NCBI GenBank assembly: GCA_958419945.1 | Contig: CATZIC010000070.1 | Location: 1 to 9,276 of the forward strand | Reading direction: 5' to 3' | DNA length: 9,276 nt | Source of the DNA: an uncultured Clostridia bacterium | GTDB lineage: Bacteria > Bacillota > Clostridia > Christensenellales > Borkfalkiaceae | Shown here: one piece after another, positions 1-5,713 of the stretch | Layout of the letters: the number at the start of each line of letters is the position of its first letter | Position numbering within the stretch: position 1 is the first letter of the stretch | Made by a program: the position numbers and the translations under genes | The notes under the pieces: generated by a model | What the model was told of the DNA's origin: nothing | The model's database searches: none | What the model saw: the letters and a program-made list of their open reading frames with translations, nothing else

Positions 1-1055
1 TTTCCCTTTTATATCAAAATTCAGGGGCGCACGCTTTCGCCGTCTGCGACTTACAGGAAGCCATTTCTTTGCGTAACTACGGCGTTAAAAAAGACATACT
101 TGTTGCTGGCTACACTTCGCCGTCCGACGTTAAGGAAATAGCAAAATACCGCTTAACCCAAAGCCTTATTTCATACGACTTTGCAAAAACGATAAACCGC
201 GAATGTGAGCGTTTGGGCATACGAATAAACGCGCATATAAAGATAGATACGGGTATGCATCGTTTCGGAATTCCTTTTACTGAAGCCGACAAAATAGCAG
301 AAGTTTTCAACATGAAAAACCTTGCCGTAACAGGCTTTTACACGCACTTTGCCCGTGCTGACGAAGAGTATAAAACGCCGCTCGTCGAAACGCCGTCCGC
401 GGATTTTCTAAAAACAGCCGCTTCAGACCACACACTAAAACAATATAACGCCTTTTTAAAGGCGGTAAAACCGTATAAGGGGGTGTTTACGCACACGTCC
501 AATTCTTCGGCGCTTGCAAATTACCCAACGCTTAACGAGGACGGCGTAAGGGTAGGGCTTTCGCTGTACGGTTTCGGAAACCTTCCGGGGCTTACTCCGA
601 TTATGGAATACCGCACGAAAATCGTCCATATCGAAAGGGTTAAAAAGGGCGATGAAATCGGTTACGGCGGAACTTACGTTTGCCCCAAAGACGGTATAAT
701 TGCGGTTATCCCGATAGGTTACGCCAACGGTTTTTGCCCGTCCGCGGAATACGGCGGATATTCGGTAAGGGTTAACGGCCGCCCTGCAAAAGTTGTCGGG
801 CGTGTGTGCATGAACCATACTTTTGTAGATCTTACCGAAATAGAAAAAACGATTTTCAAATCCGCAAACCCGTCCGAAGCGGCAAACCCTTCCAATACTT
901 TAAAAAATGCGGAAGAGACTAAAATAGAAGTCGGCGATACCGTAACTATAGCCGAAAGTCAAACGGACTTTTTAAACCTTGCAAAATCACAGAATTTTTC
1001 CGTTTATCGCACCCTTACAAGTCTCGGAAACGGCAACGACAAAGTGTATCTCTGA
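1..1055 (+). CDS. alr: Alanine racemase family PLP enzyme (5' end missing)
   Basis: Fold-type III PLP racemase, expected to interconvert L- and D-alanine for peptidoglycan. The frame is open from base 3 and already matches the family there (GAHAFAVCDLQEA), so the gene starts outside the window and the TTG at 69 is not its start. About 350 residues are visible; the PLP-lysine motif (KAxAYGHG) lies upstream. Visible family motifs are HIKIDTGMHRFG (the lysine at 240-242 matches the carbamylated lysine of Bacillus Alr), THFARAD, VRVGLSLYG, the catalytic tyrosine in IGYGGTY (663-665) and IPIGYANG. Odd points: the usual C-M-D reads C-M-N (810-815), and about 25 extra residues with an NPS..NPS repeat lie at 843-920. 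The TGMHR motif also recalls VanT-type serine/alanine racemases, so exact substrate is less certain than the family. No clear terminator follows. Confidence 0.93.
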   Translation, partial: SLLYQNSGAHAFAVCDLQEAISLRNYGVKKDILVAGYTSPSDVKEIAKYRLTQSLISYDFAKTINRECERLGIRINAHIKIDTGMHRFGIPFTEADKIAEVFNMKNLAVTGFYTHFARADEEYKTPLVETPSADFLKTAASDHTLKQYNAFLKAVKPYKGVFTHTSNSSALANYPTLNEDGVRVGLSLYGFGNLPGLTPIMEYRTKIVHIERVKKGDEIGYGGTYVCPKDGIIAVIPIGYANGFCPSAEYGGYSVRVNGRPAKVVGRVCMNHTFVDLTEIEKTIFKSANPSEAANPSNTLKNAEETKIEVGDTVTIAESQTDFLNLAKSQNFSVYRTLTSLGNGNDKVYL

Positions 1056-1122
1056 AGAATAATTGCAATAAAAAAGTGTATCGGCAAAGAATTTTTACAA
1101 TTTTTGAATTAGCGGTTTATAA

Positions 1123-1151
1123 TTGACAAACGTTATATAAAGATATATAAT
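1123..1151 (+). promoter_or_regulatory. Consensus sigma-A promoter of fhs
   Basis: TTGACA (1123-1128), 17-bp spacer, TATAAT (1146-1151): a perfect match at optimal spacing. Transcription should start near 1158, giving a leader of about 40 nt before the fhs ATG. It implies fhs is transcribed strongly and independently of the racemase gene upstream. Confidence 0.88.
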
Positions 1152-1199
1152 AAAAACGATATATAAAAATAAGGGTAAATCCTTAAAAGGCGGCGTAAA

Positions 1200-2867
1200 A
1201 TGACTGATCTGGAAATTGCTCATAGCACTCAGATGCTTCCCGTTAAAACCTTGTGTGAAAACCTCGGCATTCAGGAAGAGGATTACGAACTTTACGGAAA
1301 GTACAAGGCCAAAATTTCACTTTCCGTACTTGACAAATTCAAACAAAAACCAAACGGCAAACTTGTTTTGGTAACGGCTATAACCCCAACGCCTGCGGGC
1401 GAGGGCAAAACCACTACCACGATAGGTCTTGCGGACGGGCTTAACAAAATCGGCAAAAAGGCAGTCGTTGCTTTGCGCGAACCTTCTTTGGGCCCGGTTT
1501 TCGGAATAAAAGGCGGTGCGGCGGGCGGCGGCTATGCGCAGGTCGTGCCGATGGAAGATATAAATCTTCACTTCACGGGTGATTTCCATGCGATAGGATG
1601 CGCAAACAACCTTCTTGCCGCCATGATAGACAACCATATTCAGCAAGGTAACGCCCTTAATATCGACGCAAAAACCATTACTTGGAAGCGCTGCGTGGAT
1701 ATGAACGACCGCCAACTTCGCTTTATCGTGGACGGGCTTGGCGGAAAGGCCAACGGCACCCCTCGTGAAGACGGCTTCGATATCACCGTCGCAAGCGAAA
1801 TTATGGCTATTTTGTGCCTTTCCGAAAGTATCGACGACCTGAAAAAGAGGCTCGGCAATATCATAATCGGTTACAACTACTCCGGTGAACCGATCTATTG
1901 CAGGGACTTAAAGGCACAGGGCGCAATGACGGCGCTTCTGAAAGACGCCATAAAACCAAACCTCGTTCAGACCTTAGAGCACACTCCCGCGTTCGTCCAC
2001 GGCGGCCCGTTTGCGAACATAGCGCACGGCTGTAATTCGGTCTTAGCAACAAAGTTAGCACTAAAATGCGGTGATTACTGCATTACGGAAGCAGGCTTCG
2101 GCGCCGACCTCGGTGCGGAAAAATTCCTGGATATAAAATGCAGGGCAGCATCCTTAAAGCCAGATTGCGTGGTAATGGTGGCAACCGCGCGTGCCCTTAA
2201 AATGCACGGAGGTGTGGCAAAAGCCGACCTCGGAAAAGAAAACACCGAAGCTATCGAAAGGGGATTTCCTAACCTTATAAAGCACGTAAACAATATTTTG
2301 CACGTGTTCACACTTCCCGTCGTCGTGGCGATAAACCGTTTCCCGACCGATACCGAAGCGGAAATTTCCACTCTTTTGCGCCTTTGCAAGGAATTTGAAT
2401 TTAAAGCAGTGGTTGCCGACGGCTTTTCAAAGGGGGGCGCAGGTATGACCGATTTGGCGAAAGTGGTAACCGAACTTTGCGATATGTATTCGGTTATGTC
2501 CCACCCCTACACGATGGATAAATCCATCGAGGACAAAATCCGTGCGCTTACCGTAAAAGTTTACGGCGGTAGCGACGTAAATATTTTGCCTCGTGCCAAA
2601 AAGCAGATCGCGGAGCTTGAAAAACTAGGCTTTTCAAACCTTCCCATTTGCATGGCTAAAACCCAATACAGCCTTTCCGATAACCCCGAACTTACTTGCG
2701 CCCCGATAGGCTTTACGGTGACCGTCAAAAACGTAAAGGTGTCCGCAGGCGCCGGCTTTATAGTTGTTATGACAGGCGATATTATGACGATGCCGGGGCT
2801 TCCCAAAGTTCCCGCAGCGGAAAATATCGACGTAACTTCCGACGGAGAAATTGTCGGACTGTTCTGA
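1200..2867 (+). CDS. fhs: Formate-tetrahydrofolate ligase (10-formyl-THF synthetase)
   Basis: Cytoplasmic ATP-dependent ligase joining formate to tetrahydrofolate, giving 10-formyl-THF for purine and one-carbon metabolism and, in acetogens, the methyl branch of the Wood-Ljungdahl pathway. The protein has 555 residues, the normal family length. The P-loop TPTPAGEGKTT is at residues 62-72. The family signature GIKGGAAGGGYAQ starts at 102 and VATARALKMHGG is at 327-338; GNALNIDAKTITWKR (150-164) and the ending MPGLPKVPAAENID are also typical. The ATG has an imperfect Shine-Dalgarno (AGGCGG, 1188-1193, 6-nt spacing) and follows a consensus promoter. No other one-carbon genes are visible, so acetogenesis cannot be inferred from the window. 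Confidence 0.98.
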   Translation: MTDLEIAHSTQMLPVKTLCENLGIQEEDYELYGKYKAKISLSVLDKFKQKPNGKLVLVTAITPTPAGEGKTTTTIGLADGLNKIGKKAVVALREPSLGPVFGIKGGAAGGGYAQVVPMEDINLHFTGDFHAIGCANNLLAAMIDNHIQQGNALNIDAKTITWKRCVDMNDRQLRFIVDGLGGKANGTPREDGFDITVASEIMAILCLSESIDDLKKRLGNIIIGYNYSGEPIYCRDLKAQGAMTALLKDAIKPNLVQTLEHTPAFVHGGPFANIAHGCNSVLATKLALKCGDYCITEAGFGADLGAEKFLDIKCRAASLKPDCVVMVATARALKMHGGVAKADLGKENTEAIERGFPNLIKHVNNILHVFTLPVVVAINRFPTDTEAEISTLLRLCKEFEFKAVVADGFSKGGAGMTDLAKVVTELCDMYSVMSHPYTMDKSIEDKIRALTVKVYGGSDVNILPRAKKQIAELEKLGFSNLPICMAKTQYSLSDNPELTCAPIGFTVTVKNVKVSAGAGFIVVMTGDIMTMPGLPKVPAAENIDVTSDGEIVGLF

Positions 2868-2891
2868 TAATGATTTTTTAAACGTGTAATT

Positions 2892-3644
2892 ATGAAGAAA
2901 TTATCTGCGATTTTATTATCTTTAATTTTTGTATTATTTTCATTTGGCTGCGCTCCGAATATTTTCAGGGAAAACTACGTTGCCGTATCTTCTGATCAAT
3001 ACAGAGCTTTTTTGGATAACGTTGTTTCAAAGGCTCCGTTTATAAAACCTATAAACGAAGTCTACAAGGCGAACGGCGGCATTTTACTTGAAAGGCAGTT
3101 TGTAAAATCCGTTTTTACTTCCGATCTTAAAATTGATCTTAAAAGGGGCAAAGTTTCCGGAAACACCGTTTTGACCGAAGAAACCATTACGGGAAAATCC
3201 ACCGTCAAAACCGAATACTCCAATAAAAGCGGCAGGATTGAAAAGCGCTCCGGCGATTCCGTTAGCTATAAGGTGGGTGATGGGATTGTCGCTCTTAGCT
3301 TTATTGATAAACCTCGCTTTGCCGAAGAATTTTTCGAAGATATTTTAGCAGGACTTAGATACGTACCGGTTTCGGAAGTGGAAGTTTACAAAAACGTCGG
3401 TACCTATAAAATTCACGTAAAAGTTACGCCGCTTTCCGCCTCTGCGTTGTTTTTTGACGGACTGACTTCCGAAAGTGCAACGGGGGATATCTATTTATGC
3501 TTTGAAAAGGAGGGCGGATTTACCGCTATAAGAGGTGTCTTTAACGCAACCCTTTCCGAAGACGTTTTCTCTTCCGCCGACATTCTTCCGTCAAAAGGCC
3601 TTGTATCCTATGTCGAAAGCGACTTCAATTTGTACGTTGTATAG
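2892..3644 (+). CDS. Putative exported lipoprotein of unknown function
   Basis: I do not recognise this 250-residue protein. It begins with a basic start (MKK) and a hydrophobic stretch (residues 4-18) ending in SFGC with Cys20, as in a lipoprotein signal peptide, though the usual Leu at -3 of the lipobox is Ser. The rest is soluble and rich in Ser, Thr, Lys and Val with alternating beta-like stretches, consistent with an extracellular beta-rich domain; there are no further membrane segments. The ATG lies 24 bp after the fhs stop with no convincing Shine-Dalgarno, so expression may rely on fhs read-through. Codon use resembles fhs. A strong terminator follows. Confidence is high that it is a gene and moderate for lipidation. 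Confidence 0.8.
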   Translation: MKKLSAILLSLIFVLFSFGCAPNIFRENYVAVSSDQYRAFLDNVVSKAPFIKPINEVYKANGGILLERQFVKSVFTSDLKIDLKRGKVSGNTVLTEETITGKSTVKTEYSNKSGRIEKRSGDSVSYKVGDGIVALSFIDKPRFAEEFFEDILAGLRYVPVSEVEVYKNVGTYKIHVKVTPLSASALFFDGLTSESATGDIYLCFEKEGGFTAIRGVFNATLSEDVFSSADILPSKGLVSYVESDFNLYVV

Positions 3645-3666
3645 GCTAATCTAGCTTAATATAAAA

Positions 3667-3698
3667 AGCGATCCTTAAAATTTAAGGATCGTTTTTTT
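3667..3698. terminator. Bidirectional intrinsic terminator between convergent genes
   Basis: Near-perfect palindrome CGATCCTTAAA / TTTAAGGATCG (3669-3691), followed by T7 on the plus strand (3692-3698) and by CTTTTT on the minus strand (from AAAAAG at 3664-3669). It sits between the stops of the plus-strand lipoprotein (3644) and the minus-strand lipoprotein (3719) and should end both transcripts. Confidence 0.9.
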
Positions 3699-3718
3699 AT
3701 TGATAAAATCTTAATTTT

Positions 3719-4222
3719 TTATTTTTTCGCTGCGGCAATTCTTTTTCTGACCTCAAATATCGAAACCTTTTGATATTTACCGTTTATTTTCGGGAAAGAA
3801 ACCGATTTTATAACTTCTGCGTTTGGGTTGTTGAAACTTTGACTGCTATTTGTAATTTTGATAACCGCATAGCCTATAATGCAGTATCTTACTTTTACCA
3901 TAACGTCAATATATGCTATATCCAATACCTCGTCTTTATCGATTGTCCAAGCGGCCAATTCTCCGTAATTAAGCGTAGCCGTTTGAGCGTTGGCATTTTC
4001 TCCGACGTAAAATTCTCCTTTATCAACCGACAGTGTAAGCCTGGCGCCCGGTTCATCACATATCGACTCAATTCGGTTATGATAATAGCTTATAATGATA
4101 CTCCAACCGTTAAGTTCAACAAAGTCTGCTTTTTCTTCAACCAAATTGCTGCTATTGCAACCGCAAAGCACCATAATTCCCATAATGGATATAAGCCCCA
4201 CTGCAATAATCTTTTTTAACAT
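3719..4222 (-). CDS. Putative lipoprotein of unknown function
   Basis: An unrecognised 167-residue secreted protein. The frame extends to an ATG at 4261, but the ATG at 4222 is chosen: it has a good Shine-Dalgarno (AAGGAG, 4235-4230, 7-nt spacing) and begins a classic signal peptide (MLKKIIAVGLISIMGIMVLC). The lipobox LCGC puts the lipidated cysteine at residue 22, so the protein should be anchored on the outer face of the membrane. The mature part (about 145 residues) has mixed beta-like segments and a basic end (VRKRIAAAKK), with no membrane helix or catalytic motif I can name. It is monocistronic, behind a long leader with promoter, short ORF and terminator. Good for gene and start; function unknown. 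Confidence 0.82.
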   Translation of the reverse strand: MLKKIIAVGLISIMGIMVLCGCNSSNLVEEKADFVELNGWSIIISYYHNRIESICDEPGARLTLSVDKGEFYVGENANAQTATLNYGELAAWTIDKDEVLDIAYIDVMVKVRYCIIGYAVIKITNSSQSFNNPNAEVIKSVSFPKINGKYQKVSIFEVRKRIAAAKK

Positions 4223-4233
4223 AATACCACTCC

Positions 4234-4320
4234 TTAAATTTCGTTTTGCCGAAAAAGGCAATAAAAAAGCGCAAAGATACCCTCAAAATTTCTTTGCGTC
4301 AATAAATAGAGCATAGGCAT
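4234..4320 (-). CDS. Possible 28-codon leader ORF
   Basis: In the leader of the minus-strand lipoprotein, an ATG (4320-4318) begins a 28-codon frame (MPMLYLLTQRNFEGIFALF...) whose TAA (4236-4234) overlaps the AAGGAG site of the lipoprotein gene. A run of eight G lies 3 nt before the ATG and could act as a weak ribosome binding site. Its codons run through the leader terminator hairpin, so translation would affect that fold. It could equally be chance: 28 codons is short and the sequence has no recognisable features. Confidence 0.3.
   Translation of the reverse strand: MPMLYLLTQRNFEGIFALFYCLFRQNEI
4263..4298 (-). terminator. Intrinsic terminator inside the lipoprotein leader (attenuator candidate)
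   Basis: Read on the minus strand: CGCAAAGA (4298-4291), 13-nt loop, TCTTTGCG (4277-4270), then CTTTTTT. The stem is 8 bp with a U-tract and lies about 95 nt after the predicted transcription start and 40 nt before the lipoprotein ATG. No complete gene lies between promoter and hairpin, so it reads as an attenuator rather than an end-of-gene terminator. Confidence 0.6.
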
Positions 4321-4323
4321 GCA

Positions 4324-4339
4324 CCCCCCCCAAAAAAAA
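4324..4339. repeat. C8/A8 double homopolymer tract
   Basis: Eight C (4324-4331) directly followed by eight A (4332-4339), i.e. T8G8 on the transcribed minus strand of the lipoprotein leader, ending 3 nt before the leader ORF ATG. Adjacent runs of this length are slippage-prone. They are also places where assembly errors arise, so the exact lengths are provisional. Confidence 0.9.
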
Positions 4340-4399
4340 GTGTTGTATCTGATGTCTATCTTCTGTATTTTTGCGTATTACTGTACAAACTTTAATATT

Positions 4400-4428
4400 A
4401 TTATATCGTAAAACCCGATTATTGTCAA
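4400..4428 (-). promoter_or_regulatory. Consensus sigma-A promoter for the minus-strand lipoprotein
   Basis: On the minus strand: TTGACA (4428-4423), 17-bp spacer, TATAAT (4405-4400), a perfect consensus at ideal spacing. The predicted start near 4393 leaves a leader of about 170 nt before the ATG at 4222, long enough for the structured elements listed separately. Confidence 0.85.
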
Positions 4429-4537
4429 TAGAAATCGCATTTTTTGTAACTACCTTTATTTTTGTTATAAGTTCTATTATATATAATAAGGAAAAGGAAA
4501 TTGCCTTTTTCCGCTTAGTCGGCAATGGCAGGGGAGT

Positions 4538-4569
4538 AAAAAAAACTCCGTCGCTAAAACGCGGCGGAG
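4538..4569 (-). terminator. Strong minus-strand intrinsic terminator
   Basis: Read on the minus strand: CTCCGCCGC (4569-4561), short loop, GCGACGGAG (4554-4546; 9-bp stem with one G-U pair), then T8 (4545-4538). It is GC-rich and well formed, but no minus-strand gene lies just upstream; rpsT already has its own terminator at 4834-4859. It either backs up rpsT termination, isolates the promoter at 4428, or ends an unannotated non-coding transcript from about 4570-4830. Confidence 0.8.
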
Positions 4570-4570
4570 C

Positions 4571-4683
4571 TTTTAAAGATAGGCATTACTAATATCTCGC
4601 TCAAATAGGCGCATACTTTCGTCTCACTGATTTTTTTAAAGACTGCCAACCTAAACAAAAACAGTTAACTTTAATCTTTAAAA
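4571..4683. repeat. 10-bp inverted repeat bounding an unassigned segment
   Basis: TTTTAAAGAT (4571-4580) and its exact complement ATCTTTAAAA (4674-4683) bracket about 93 bp with no gene. A third related copy (TTTTTAAAGAC) lies at about 4632-4642. The segment abuts the terminator at 4538-4569 on one side and the nested palindrome on the other. AT-rich arms of this length carry limited weight. Confidence 0.4.
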
Positions 4684-4692
4684 ATGCGAAGC

Positions 4693-4803
4693 AATTTTAG
4701 GGGATAAAACGCAAAGAGAAAGGCGGAAAAGTCGACTGAAGTCGTACTTGCCGTACAACGATGGAGAGTTTGCGACTTTATCGAAGCGTTTTGCCGCTAA
4801 AAT
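4693..4803. repeat. Nested imperfect palindrome, possible structured RNA or mobile repeat
   Basis: Three 7-bp arm pairs nest exactly inside one another. They are ATTTTAG 4694-4700 / CTAAAAT 4797-4803, AAAACGC 4706-4712 / GCGTTTT 4786-4792, and AAAGTCG 4728-4734 / CGACTTT 4773-4779, with an apical TCG-TAC / GTA..CGA hairpin at 4742-4761. The whole 110-bp segment can fold as one long interrupted stem. It lies between two terminators and is not convincingly coding. It could be a MITE-like dispersed repeat or a non-coding RNA; the sequence alone does not decide. Confidence 0.6.
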
Positions 4804-4833
4804 AATTAGTGATGGCAAAAGTTTACGCCATAT

Positions 4834-4859
4834 AAAAAAATAAGCCCCGTTAAAGGGCT
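4834..4859 (-). terminator. rpsT terminator
   Basis: On the minus strand: AGCCC (4859-4855), 7-nt loop, GGGCT (4847-4843), then TATTTTTTT. It begins 18 bp after the rpsT stop codon, the expected place for the end of a monocistronic S20 transcript. Confidence 0.82.
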
Positions 4860-4876
4860 AAATAGGCTTGCGTATA

Positions 4877-5140
4877 TTAAGCCATAGCGTTGATTCTCTT
4901 GGCAAATCCGGACTTCTTGTTGGAAGCGGTGTTAATGTGCATTCTGCCTGCACTTACAGCCTGATCCAAAAGCTTGGAAGTTTCCCTGAAAATCTCTTGA
5001 GCGTTTGCTTTTTCACCGTTTTCGATTGCTTGGTTCAACTTTCTCATTGAAGTTTTAACTTCGGCAAGAGCGCTTCTGTTACGAGCGTTTTTGGTTTCGG
5101 TTACTAAAACACGTTTTTTAGCAGATTTAATATTGGGCAC
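4877..5140 (-). CDS. rpsT: 30S ribosomal protein S20
   Basis: Small-subunit protein that binds 16S rRNA early in 30S assembly. At 87 residues it has the normal bacterial length. The start MPNIKSAKKRVLVTETKNARN and the later KTSMRKLNQAI, LLDQAVSAGRMHINTASNKKSGFAKRINAM are the S20 pattern: basic, helical, with the conserved G-hydrophobic-IH-N-A--KK-----R region near the C-terminus. The start codon is GTG (5140-5138), supported by AAGGAG (5154-5149) at 8-nt spacing; the family start sequence leaves no room for another choice. It has its own promoter and terminator and is divergent from mraZ across a 1.2-kb gap. S20 often starts at a non-AUG codon (UUG in E. coli, linked to autoregulation); GTG here is in keeping. 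Confidence 0.98.
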   Translation of the reverse strand: MPNIKSAKKRVLVTETKNARNRSALAEVKTSMRKLNQAIENGEKANAQEIFRETSKLLDQAVSAGRMHINTASNKKSGFAKRINAMA

Positions 5141-5161
5141 GGTAATCTCTCCTTATGTAAT

Positions 5162-5182
5162 AAGCCGAAAAGGGGCTTTTTT
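5162..5182. promoter_or_regulatory. Hairpin in the rpsT leader
   Basis: AAGCC (5162-5166) pairs with GGCTT (5174-5178) just upstream of the rpsT Shine-Dalgarno, within the short leader. On the plus strand the same hairpin is followed by TTTT and could terminate antisense transcription. It may instead contribute to S20 control; nothing in the sequence settles which. Confidence 0.4.
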
Positions 5183-5196
5183 ATTTCTACTGTGGT

Positions 5197-5225
5197 ATTT
5201 TAGCATACTTAAATGGATTTTGCAA
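5197..5225 (-). promoter_or_regulatory. rpsT promoter
   Basis: On the minus strand: TTGCAA (5225-5220), 17-bp spacer, TAAAAT (5202-5197). One -10 and two -35 mismatches to consensus, correct spacing. The start near 5190 gives a leader of about 50 nt before the GTG. Confidence 0.7.
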
Positions 5226-5289
5226 GGATTTTTAACGATTTTTCGCATTTTGCCTTAACTTTTAATAATAATTTCCTACCCACTTTCCA

Positions 5290-5454
5290 TTGCAAGGCAA
5301 TTTATTGCCGAAGCAGTCCACTCGTTCCCGTAAGGGAACATCAAATAATAATTTCGTATCCGCAATAAGTCGTAAGGCGTATTCTACTTACCGATAGGCG
5401 AATTACATAGCGTTAGCTATTTTTATGCCGCAGGTATACCTCATTGCCTGCGGC
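5290..5454. repeat. Hairpin-rich repeat cluster A
   Basis: A run of small perfect hairpins with no coding frame: GGCAA/TTGCC (5297-5309), GTTCCC/GGGAAC (5324-5339), ATAGC/GCTAT (5407-5420) and GCCGCAGG/CCTGCGGC (5427-5454). Order and linkers match cluster B. Shared blocks are CTCGTTC..GAAC-TCAAATA, ATCCGCAATA, AATTWCATA-CG--AGCTAT and GCCG..GGTATA..GCC. The arms differ between copies, but pairing is kept. Confidence 0.65.
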
Positions 5455-5455
5455 T

Positions 5456-5713
5456 TGTGGACAAGCGTATTTAAGGCTTTATAAAATCACTTTATTTATC
5501 GTAAAATTTAACTTTTTGAAAGCTCGCTTAAATAGTTATCAACATTTTTTACAAGGAAATTACTCTTAAAATTCGCGGACATAGTTAATTTATTAAAAAA
5601 TTTTAAATAAACAAAAACGCTTAATTTTATTATCTTTTTATATTGTTAAAATTTTGCAATTATATAGTTGTGCGCTTACGGCACACACCTTGGCTTTTCG
5701 CTTTTGTGGATAA
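5456..5713. other. AT-rich segment with DnaA-box-like 9-mers
   Basis: Non-coding stretch between the two hairpin clusters. TGTGGATAA at 5705-5713 is the exact complement of the DnaA box TTATCCACA. TTATCAACA at 5536-5544 differs by one base, and TGTGGACAA at 5456-5464 also differs by one base. A weaker partial match (TTGATAACT, 5758-5766) follows. Long A/T runs lie between them. This could be an origin-like or DnaA-regulated region; three sites are fewer than most chromosomal origins and neither dnaA nor dnaN is nearby. Confidence 0.35.

Noticed and set aside
1171..1190. Overlapping AAGG/CCTT/AAGG arms around the fhs Shine-Dalgarno as a regulatory switch
   Set aside because: Stems are only 4 bp and one loop is 2 nt; too weak to claim a riboswitch or attenuator.
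3770..4219. 149-codon plus-strand frame opposite the minus-strand lipoprotein
   Set aside because: Antisense shadow: Tyr/Asn/Phe-rich, no start signals, and fully overlapped by a frame with a clear signal peptide and Shine-Dalgarno.
4283..4525. 80-codon minus-strand frame across the lipoprotein promoter
   Set aside because: It overlaps a perfect promoter and the homopolymer tract, has no ribosome binding site, and is AT-driven in composition. Treated as non-coding.
4570..4835. Known RNA (6S, SRP, tmRNA, T-box) on the minus strand
   Set aside because: I could not find the conserved cores of these families by eye; left as an unassigned possible transcript.
4682..4841. Plus-strand open frame through the nested palindrome, ending in ISDGKSLRHIKK
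   Set aside because: About 52 codons with no start codon or ribosome binding site, running through a strongly palindromic element; better explained as a by-product of the repeat.
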